From Aphelocoma coerulescens (Eukaryota; Chordata; Aves; Passeriformes; Corvidae): a stretch of 64,000 bases of DNA. A program made the position numbers and the translations under genes. Positions 59,122-64,000 of this stretch are shown one piece after another. The stretch covers positions 53,648,078 through 53,712,077 of the forward strand of contig NC_091014.1 of the NCBI RefSeq assembly GCF_041296385.1. The letters run 5' to 3'. The notes beneath the pieces are model-generated. The model ran no database searches. It saw only the letters and a program-made list of their open reading frames with translations, and was not told the origin of the DNA. Position 1 is the first letter of the stretch; each line of letters starts with the position of its first letter.

Positions 59122-59760
59122 CTGGACCCCATTTCCCTGAACATGGGACAGGGGAAGAGCACAGGTATGCCAGCATCTCCCTCCCAGCTCACCCTCCCTG
59201 GCCATCAGCCACATGGCACCAGCTCCTCATCCAGGGCTGAGCCGGAGCAGGTGACTGAAGGGAGAAAGGCTCCGAATCCCTAATTCCTGCCATGGGATCT
59301 GGGACACGCTTTTACTGGCCAGCCAGCTTCTTTTTCACACATGGTTTGGCAGCTGACTGCCTGGCCATTAACCCTTCTGCCTCCCACCAGACCTGTGCTC
59401 AGATTGCACACACTTCCCGTGGTTAAACAGCATCTTCTGTCCCACCACTACTGGTGGCAACCCTCCACAATCACACATCCATAGTGATATCCAGGTTCTT
59501 CTGTGCTTTCTAGATGGTCCCTACATTGCTATGGCACTGGTCAGCGAAGTGACCACCCAAAAGTGGTATCTTTTTCCAAGAGGAAGAGTTCTGTTTTCTT
59601 TCTAGCAACATATCTCCCCTTCCTTGGCTTGGCTGTGGCAGCATAGGACGAGAACTGCACCCCTTGCCACCCGCAGTGACTGTTCCTCTTGCAGCCACGT
59701 GAATCCTCTCTGCTGCCTTGTTTTGCCACAAATATTTGCATTAGCCATGTCCCATCACCA

Positions 59761-59787
59761 TGCAGGTGCTGGAGGGGGCCAGTCTCT
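59761..59787 (+). repeat. 27-bp direct repeat, copy 2
   Basis: Exact second copy, 666 bp downstream of the first and in the same orientation. Confidence 0.95.
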
Positions 59788-62700
59788 GCTTCTCCCCTGT
59801 ATACCTCTCATGTTTTGAAACAGCAGATTATGTATGGTTGTCTTACTTCTTGCTCGTGTTTCTGACTGTCTTTGGTCTTTGTGCTACTTCTCAGATTTTA
59901 ATCTGGAAATGTCATTAATGAGAGATTTGTTTCTGCTCCAAGATCCTTCCTGGAAATGCTATGCTGGAAACAACACAACCTGCTGTATCCAACCTGAATC
60001 ACTGTACAACTGTGCATATCTGTTGTTCATCTTCTGACACAGCCTTTCACCCAATCCCTGTGACAGCAAACCCCCAAAAACCCTTTTGAAGCTGACCAAG
60101 GCAAGGGCATCCCACAAAGAACTGTCCCTAGGGCTTGACTGACAGCACGTGCTTTGAACAGCTGCATTTCTCTCATCTGCACCAACGTACCTCGCAAGCA
60201 CGCAGCCAGCGAGCGTGGTGGCTGCAGCAAAACCGGGGTGCAGGAGCAGAGGCAGAAAGCACGAGCTATGGGCCAGGAACATGGGGAATGTCTCAGCTAA
60301 ACTAACTTGAGATAGAAAGAAGGTGGGAGCCCAGTTGCAGCTGGTTTTAGACTAACAAGGTCTCCAGGCTCTAAGGCTCAGTTTAATCGCCATTACAAGC
60401 CCACACTGTGTGTCCTTGGGAAGAGACAAGTGGTGGTGTAAGCCAAGCATGAATGTGGCAAGCCAGGAACCTGCTGGCAAAGCAGGAGATGGGGCTCTCT
60501 GCCATGCTGTGGCTAGTTCCCATCCTCCAGCTTTCAGGTGCCAGCCTGTCATGGGGAAGCCAGGAATGTGGTTCACCTGTCCTTCACCTGCCTTGTCTGC
60601 TCAGCTGGAGCTGCTTGGGATGTAAATCGCAGGAGACAGCAATTCTTGTACCAGCTCACATGTTCTGGATACTCCCATCAGCCAGAGGACATGGTGGCAA
60701 CAGCAGGTGATGGAAAAGGAGATGAAGCACCTCTCCTCACCAAACCTCCCTTCGGAGAGGCAGTGACCTTGGTGTCGGAGGGGGACTTGGCACCTCAATC
60801 TATGTGACAAGTTTTAATGGGCTGCTTTGTCTGTGCAGCTCTGGTTGGAAATACTCTTAGTCAAGCCCACATCCAAGCAAGCTGGGCCTGCTTCCAAAAA
60901 CAGTGTTACTTTTGCCTTGTTAGGCTTTTGCATCGAGCAGCACTTCAGTTTCTCCAGCAAGCAGGTTTCCAAGCAGACAGGAGCACCTGGAACAACCTGT
61001 TTCGATTAGCATTTTACTTATTTATGGTGCCAGCGTTACGTCCAACGCCTGTGGGTTGCAGAGGAGCCACCCAGCTCCCCTGCACTGCCTGTGGAGAGCT
61101 CTGCTGCACTGCCCTGTGGGTCAGGGCACAATGGGAATAGCTAGGGATGTGCTCACACTTGCCTGCTTTATTTCAAGAACAATCCTGAAGTTGTGCAGCC
61201 CCAGCTCGGTGTGGGTCACCCAGCTCCACTAGCTCCAGCTGTAGCACCAATAACTCCAGCTTCTGGGTCATCTAAACATCCAAATCTGGCATGGGCACCC
61301 CACAGGGCCACCACTGATCACCAGCACACACACCAGGCAACCAGGAAACCTTTCTGTAGGGAGACACTCACTCTGCTACGCCTGCTGACCTCCAAAGCAC
61401 CCACGAAACCTGAGCTGCCACGCAGCACAGTCCTGGTAGGCAGATGTTCCAGAATTGCTAAACTTTTTCCATAGTTTAGCATTTTCCTTGTCAAATTTAT
61501 CCTATCTCCTCTTCAGCAAGGAGCAACATAAATAATCTTCGGTCACCCCATCTGTTCCTGATCCTGCAGTTCTCCTCAGAGATTTGCCGCCACCTCAGTT
61601 GGGCTGCAAACTCCCTGGGCAGGAGCCAGTTTTGTGCCTGTTGGTAGAAAGCCATATGCACCTCTGTGCCATCATGAAGTCTGCTAAAAGGCAGCATGAC
61701 CCGAGCACAAAGTCACTGCCTGAGGAAGAGATCATGAGAATTTCTGCTCTCAGTGAAAGCTCATCACGTGAAACAGGCCAACAGGAGCCTCCAGCTTGCC
61801 CTGGGGAGACAATGGACCGTTCATGCCATGAGCAGGATAAAGGCAAATGAGATCTCAGGAGATGGCAGGCAAAATACTTTCAGTGTGTGCGTGCAAGAGT
61901 GTGTGAAAGGAAAGACTCTCAGAGAGACCACGAGGAGGGAAAGCCCTTGGCCACCAGAAGAGCTTGGCTCATAGAGCCTGGCACTAGAAAGTCTAAGTAT
62001 GGATGCAATCACAGTTTATAAATACCACGGGGAAAACACCAGGGACGGAAAAGCATCATTTAAACTGAAGGGCAAAAGATCACAAAAGTAAACGGATAGC
62101 AGACAGATTTACAGTGGAAAGCCTCTGACCACTGGAACCATGGAACCCTCTCTCAAAGGAAGTGAGAAGGGAAGAAAACCACAAACTAGTCTTTTTTCAG
62201 CAAAGTTCAACCAATTTATGGAAGGGGCCATAAAGAGTCTGATACTTGTGACAGCCTGAGAGAGGACTTCACAGCCCACAAGGACCCCTCTTGATATCAA
62301 GTTTAAAGAAATGACCAAAACTACAACTAAATATTTGGGGTGAGCTTTTGATTCCCCTGCTTTGTTAAAGGAGAGATGCTCAGGAGGACAGACAAGGCCA
62401 AGCCAGTGGAAAAGGAGGAGAAGAAGGCATAGCCTTGCACCATGACAGCCATGCCACCCTCCTGTGTTGAACTGCTGACCTGGAGCACCTCCAGTTTCGG
62501 CAAAAGGACTTTAATTTCCAGGGCCAAGTGAAGTGCCTGGGATAAATCCCGTCCTGTCCTCTGTCAAGGTCAGATGGGCAGGGAGAAATAGCGTGGGGTC
62601 CCAAGGAGATGCCACTCTCCAGCAAGTGCTTCTTGCCAGGAGGGACCTTGCACGGTGCACAAATGAGCTCGGCAAGCAAGCCAACACTGCCTGAGATACT

Positions 62701-64000
62701 CTGGAGCAGATTAGGTGCCTAATTAAAAAACAAACATATTTCTTCTTCTCTCTCCCTCACCTGGTGCCTCTGGGAAGCCAAAATCCTGCAGTGCTTGGAT
62801 GAAGGGGAAAAAAACCACCAGACTGAGAGGCAGCTAGAGAAAGATGAAATTCTGCCACAGAGATTAGCAACGGGAGAGCCTTTGTAGGTCACATCACATC
62901 CATCATCCCTGGGCACACAGGCTGGCTCCACTCCAGCCTCCCAGGGGTGGGGGGCACACGTACCCCCTCGCCTGGCACCCAGCAGCAGCCCCCCGGCGCA
63001 GCCAACCCGCTCCCAGCGTGATGTGCTGTACTGTAAACAAGCTCAGGCAGATGGACAGACAGACAGAATGCCTGCATTAATCAAGTCCTCAGCTGTCCTG
63101 GGGCTCTCCAGCCACCCTCCGAATCACCCGGAGGGGACATCACGCACCCACCCGGCTGGGAGGACAAGGACTGCCTCCCCACCACCACCGGCAAGCCAGG
63201 CCACCTTCCTTTTCCCTCCTTGTTTCCACCTGGCACTGCTTTTATTTTACTTTCCCAAAGCCAGCCTGCCGCTTTGCCTCCCAGCTCCCATGCGCATGTG
63301 TCTCCCCTGCTCCCTCTCCCTGCCCTCCCTTCTCCGCTCCCGGCTGAGACCTCAATCTCTCCCCCGCCAGCTCGCTGCTGCAGCTCTCGCTCCCTTAATC
63401 CCAATGACCTTCTTGCACAAACGCGCCAGCCCCATGGGCAGCCATGGGATCAGCGTCACGGGAAGAGGGAGAGACCTTCCCATGACACCCCCGTTAGGCG
63501 CCTCTTTCCCCCTGCCCCCTTCCCCACGAATTACAGAGACAAAAACATTACAGGGAAAGCAGGTTGGGGGGCTGAGAGGATACGAGTGAAACAGAGAGCG
63601 ACGTCCAGCCCCTACAGCCGCTTCAACTCACCCCAGCGTGGCCTGAGCCCAGCTCCCTCTGACCCACAGGGAAGCAATTCCAGGACTGCGGCATCCCCCC
63701 TCCCGGGTTCCCCCTGTCACCCCACATCCTGCTGCCTCCCTGCACCCACCATAAACGCACTGGCGTGGAAGAGTGAGAAGACAACCCACACCTGAGATGG
63801 AGACAGGGTCACGGTACAACCTGACTCACCCTCTTCCTCCCCATGGAAGAAACCCCAAACCAGCCTGCTCTCACCCCATATGGGCCTATATCCACACACG
63901 CAGATATATGTACATACAGCTGTACATCTGTGTGCACACATACATGTGGATATACACGGAGATTTATACATACAGAGATGTATAAACCCAGAGACAGATC

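Larger units (their letters stand above)
53783..64000 (-). other. SYNGR1: SYNGR1 intron 1 (partial, runs off right edge)
   Basis: 10.2 kb upstream of coding exon 2. No exon encoding the synaptogyrin N-terminus was found, so the intron is longer than this window shows. It contains short microsatellites (55557-55579, 56888-56904, 58912-58926), an exact 27-bp direct repeat, a mildly CpG-enriched stretch at about 62.9-63.5 kb, and a low-complexity alternating stretch at 63.89-63.98 kb. An AT-rich block at about 58.64-58.96 kb looks unlike its flanks. Confidence 0.75.

Noticed and set aside
63081..63404. 107-codon minus-strand frame in a CpG-enriched patch, considered as an alternative SYNGR1 first exon
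   Set aside because: Sequence is Gly/Glu/Arg-rich with no synaptogyrin similarity and no clear donor joining exon 2 in phase.
63750..63791. 42-nt minus-strand segment bounded by CAG and GTGGGT encoding VWVVFSLFHASAFM, a possible cassette exon before SYNGR1 exon 2
   Set aside because: Hydrophobic and in frame, but unlike any synaptogyrin N-terminus, and such short AG...GT intervals are common by chance.
1..64000. CRISPR array, prokaryotic operon, tRNA or rRNA genes
   Set aside because: No regularly spaced repeats, ribosome-binding-site-led gene strings or cloverleaf/rRNA sequences recognised; the window is clearly vertebrate.

Overview
The window is vertebrate nuclear DNA, almost certainly from a bird. 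The evidence is CR1 LINE fragments with avian-type 3' ends, no Alu or other mammal-specific repeats, compact introns with GT-AG junctions, and two genes whose proteins align closely with known vertebrate proteins. There are no operons, CRISPR arrays or prokaryotic signals.

Layout on the + strand axis; both recognised genes read on the minus strand. (1) 1-8.7 kb: no coding sequence recognised. (2) 8.7-9.85 kb: a strong CpG island with no attached protein. By conserved synteny (SYNGR1-TAB1-MGAT3, as on human 22q13.1) it is the best candidate for the promoter and non-coding first exon of MGAT3, whose single coding exon would lie beyond position 1. (3) 9.85-31.5 kb: about 21.6 kb of non-coding DNA with repeat fragments. 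(4) 31.5-40.4 kb: complete TAB1, 11 coding exons, 502 codons plus stop, every junction phase-consistent, with a CpG/GC-box promoter. (5) 40.6-45.65 kb: intergenic, with a CR1 copy directly upstream of the TAB1 promoter. (6) 45.65-64 kb: SYNGR1. Its last three coding exons (inferred residues 34-233) and a roughly 4.1 kb 3' UTR are present. The first coding exon is not found, so the final 10.2 kb is intron 1 and the gene runs off the right edge.

The genes are neighbours by ancestry, not a functional pathway. TAB1 is the pseudophosphatase adaptor that activates TAK1 and docks p38-alpha. SYNGR1 is a tetraspan synaptic-vesicle protein. MGAT3, inferred only, is the bisecting GlcNAc-transferase. I found no new biological system. 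The observations most worth checking are the unassigned CpG island with a TATA-like motif at its left edge and a 20-G tract, the YY1-type motif over the TAB1 start codon, the CR1 insertion about 280 bp upstream of that start, the long SYNGR1 3' UTR with two possible poly(A) signals, and an exact 27-bp repeat 666 bp apart in SYNGR1 intron 1.
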